Shown piece after piece: positions 62,539 to 64,000 of a DNA stretch of 64,000 nucleotides (position 1 is the first letter of the stretch; every line of letters begins with the position of its first letter). Source of the stretch: Aeromicrobium choanae (lineage in GTDB: Bacteria; Actinomycetota; Actinomycetes; Propionibacteriales; Nocardioidaceae); contig NZ_LT796768.1 in the NCBI RefSeq assembly GCF_900167475.1, forward strand, positions 620,001 to 684,000. Reading direction: 5' to 3'. A model generated the notes under the pieces. The model searched no databases. It saw nothing but the letters and a program-made list of their open reading frames with translations, and had not been told where the DNA came from. A program made the position numbers and the translations under genes.

Positions 62539-63421
62539 GGTGCGACGGTAGCGTCCGGGCCTCCGTCCGCGGCAGGATCCACCGGGTGAGCGCGAGGCCC
62601 CACAGCGCCGCCATCACGAACATCACCAGGCCGTAGACGGCCGCCGGCACCGAGAGCTCCACACTGTCGAGCACCTCGACCGCCACGTAGATCGCCAGCG
62701 TGGCGTTGTGCACGCCGATCTCGAACGAGCACGCCACCGCCTGTCGCTCGGTGACGCCCGCCCAGGCGGGCACCACGAACCCGATGACCAGGCTCGCGGC
62801 GCAGAAGATCGCGACCGCCAGGCCGACCGAGGCCGCGTAGTCCCCCACGTTCGAGCGCTGGTCGACGACGATGCCCACGATGATGATGAACAGCACCAGC
62901 GCGGAGCCGATCCGGACGGGCTTGTCCATGCGGTCGGCGAAGTCCGGGCTCTTGGCCCGCACCCACATGCCGAGCACGACCGGGATGAGCACGATGGCGA
63001 AGACCTCGACCACCTTGCGGTACTGCAGGGTGACCTCGTCCCCGAGGTCGAAGTAGGCCATCGCCAGGTTCGTGACGATCGGCAGTGAGACGATCGCGAC
63101 GACCGAGTTGATGGCGGTCAGCGTGATGTTCAGGGCGACATCGCCGCGGAAGAGGTGGCTGAACAGGTTCGCGGTGCTGCCGCCGGGCGAGGCGGCCAGG
63201 AGCAGCATGCCCACCGCGAGCACGGGCGGCAGGTCGAGCGCCAGCACGAGCCCGAAGCACACGACCGGCAGCAGCACGAGCTGGCACAGCAGGGCGATCG
63301 CGACGGCCTTCGGCGACCTCCGCACCCGCGCGAAGTCCGCGACGGTCAGCGACAGCCCGAGACCGAACATGATGATCCCGAGGGCGATCGGCAGGCCCAC
63401 GGTCGACAGCATCGAATCCAT
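62531..63421 (-). CDS. Bile acid:sodium symporter family (SLC10-like) transporter
   Basis: A 296-residue membrane protein of about nine to ten helices: PGGSTANLFSHLFRGDVALNITLTAINSVVA and EIGVHNATLAIYVAVEVL are family motifs that include the sodium-site Asn residues. Bacterial members carry bile acids, pantoate or other acids; substrate unknown. The start at MDSMLSTVG is chosen because a minus-strand TAGGGT ends seven bases before it (leaderless); a GTG three codons upstream would overlap the -10 box. Confidence 0.86.
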   Translation of the reverse strand: MDSMLSTVGLPIALGIIMFGLGLSLTVADFARVRRSPKAVAIALLCQLVLLPVVCFGLVLALDLPPVLAVGMLLLAASPGGSTANLFSHLFRGDVALNITLTAINSVVAIVSLPIVTNLAMAYFDLGDEVTLQYRKVVEVFAIVLIPVVLGMWVRAKSPDFADRMDKPVRIGSALVLFIIIVGIVVDQRSNVGDYAASVGLAVAIFCAASLVIGFVVPAWAGVTERQAVACSFEIGVHNATLAIYVAVEVLDSVELSVPAAVYGLVMFVMAALWGLALTRWILPRTEARTLPSHHG

Positions 63422-63462
63422 GGCCGACACCCTACGTGACGGGTGTCACATTCCGGGTCGGT

Positions 63463-64000
63463 TCAGAGTGCGGCGCGGATGGCCGGCAGGCGGGCCTCGA
63501 AGGCGGCCAGCCGGTCGCGCGTGCGCTGCGGCTCGCCCTTGCGCGCGAGGTTGAGCATGCCGGGGTCACCCCGCTCGATGCCGGCGGCGATGCGCTCGGT
63601 GGCGGTGGTCATCCGGGCGACCACCGCGTCCAGCAGCGCCATCGGTCCCCACTCGGCGTACGTGTCGACCACGAGGTCCAGTCGCCGGACGACGTCCTCG
63701 AGCGGGATCTCGCGGTAGAGCGGGATCGCCGTCCAGCACAGGAAGGCGAGGTCGTCGATGCGCTGCCCCGGCCCGGCCAGGTCCCAGTCGATCATCGCCA
63801 CGAAGTGCCCGCTCTGGATGATCCAGTTGTAGGCGCCGGGATCGTTGTGGCAGATGATCTCGTCATCGCCCAGCTCGACCTCACCGGCCTGGCGCCACGT
63901 GCGCGGGCCGTCGGGGCGAAACTCCTCGACGATGTCGTGGAAGTCGCGCAGCCACGCCACCGCCTCGACGAGCACCGTGTCCAGCACCACCTCGTCGTCG
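63463..64000 (-). CDS. Aminoglycoside phosphotransferase family protein, 5' end outside the window
   Basis: The C-terminal 179 residues of an APH/choline-kinase-fold protein. ICHNDPGAYNWII is the catalytic loop (HxDxxxxN, here HNDPGAYN) and VAMIDWDLAGPG the metal-binding IDW motif. The reading frame stays open to base 64000, so the start lies beyond the edge. Actual resistance function is not implied. Confidence 0.85.
   Translation of the reverse strand, partial: DDEVVLDTVLVEAVAWLRDFHDIVEEFRPDGPRTWRQAGEVELGDDEIICHNDPGAYNWIIQSGHFVAMIDWDLAGPGQRIDDLAFLCWTAIPLYREIPLEDVVRRLDLVVDTYAEWGPMALLDAVVARMTTATERIAAGIERGDPGMLNLARKGEPQRTRDRLAAFEARLPAIRAAL

Noticed and set aside
63463..64000. Aminoglycoside-resistance gene
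   Set aside because: Only the APH-fold C-terminus is visible; the family includes many non-resistance kinases, so resistance is not claimed.

Overview
The window is about 64 kb of high-GC DNA with short intergenic gaps, many 4-base ATGA/GTGA gene overlaps and frequent GTG starts. It carries a mycothiol gene (mshB), an FdxA-dapC pair, dapD, a DUF222/HNH protein, a FurA-KatG pair and an IdeR-type iron box. Together these point to an actinomycete. A Nocardioidaceae-like (Propionibacteriales) host is my inference, not something proven here. No plasmid, phage or transposase genes are visible, so this looks like chromosome.

Layout. 1-4.1 kb: fatty-acid or acyl-CoA genes (3' end of an acyl-CoA synthetase, a PaaI-type thioesterase, two enoyl-CoA hydratases that share a palindromic operator). 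4.1-6.1 kb: DUF503 protein and a DASS anion transporter. 6.1-14.1 kb, minus strand: narG, narH, narJ, narI and narK (respiratory nitrate reductase and transporter). 14.2-16.1 kb, plus strand: mobA, a DUF6457 gene and moeA, which help make the molybdenum cofactor that NarG needs. 16.1-19.8 kb: ArsC-like protein, HNH/DUF222 protein and two CitE-family CoA-ester lyases. 19.8-22.7 kb: a REP-like repeat, a leader-peptide/terminator unit before a small protein, then an operon of DUF3618, GroES-like and FUSC-type genes, and a PrxQ peroxiredoxin. 22.76 kb: tRNA-Leu(UAG).

22.9-31.6 kb: a six-gene catechol siderophore operon (dihydroxybenzoate dehydrogenase, isochorismate synthase, DHB-AMP ligase, isochorismatase-ArCP, a C-A-T-TE NRPS whose specificity residues read as serine, and a phosphopantetheinyl transferase). 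An iron box overlaps its -10 element. The expected product is an enterobactin-like DHB-Ser compound. 31.6-35.5 kb: an F420-type nitroreductase, furA-katG with a perfect Fur-type palindrome, and a NYN-domain protein. 36-38.7 kb: metQ, metN and metI for methionine uptake. 38.8-43.0 kb: trmL, then a cobalamin-riboswitch-controlled ABC importer with a ferredoxin-like partner. 43.0-44.8 kb: dapD and a lytic-transglycosylase-like protein. 44.9-46.8 kb: an ABC-2 exporter. 46.9-51.4 kb: a xylose-type ABC importer divergent from a ROK regulator. 51.4-57.1 kb: dapC, fdxA, an acetyltransferase, a VanW-family protein, a flavin reductase and mshB. 57.1-64 kb: an S9 peptidase, an alpha/beta hydrolase with an altered nucleophile elbow, TetR and HxlR regulators, a VOC protein, a bile-acid-symporter family protein and the 3' part of a phosphotransferase.

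Recurrent signals beyond the genes are a TANNNT-like -10 box placed 6-7 bases before the start codon at about sixteen genes (leaderless transcription), two copies of a hairpin with a CACTTTTGGAAAC core, two paired REP-like repeats, and a 24-bp in-frame tandem triplication at a convergent gene junction.
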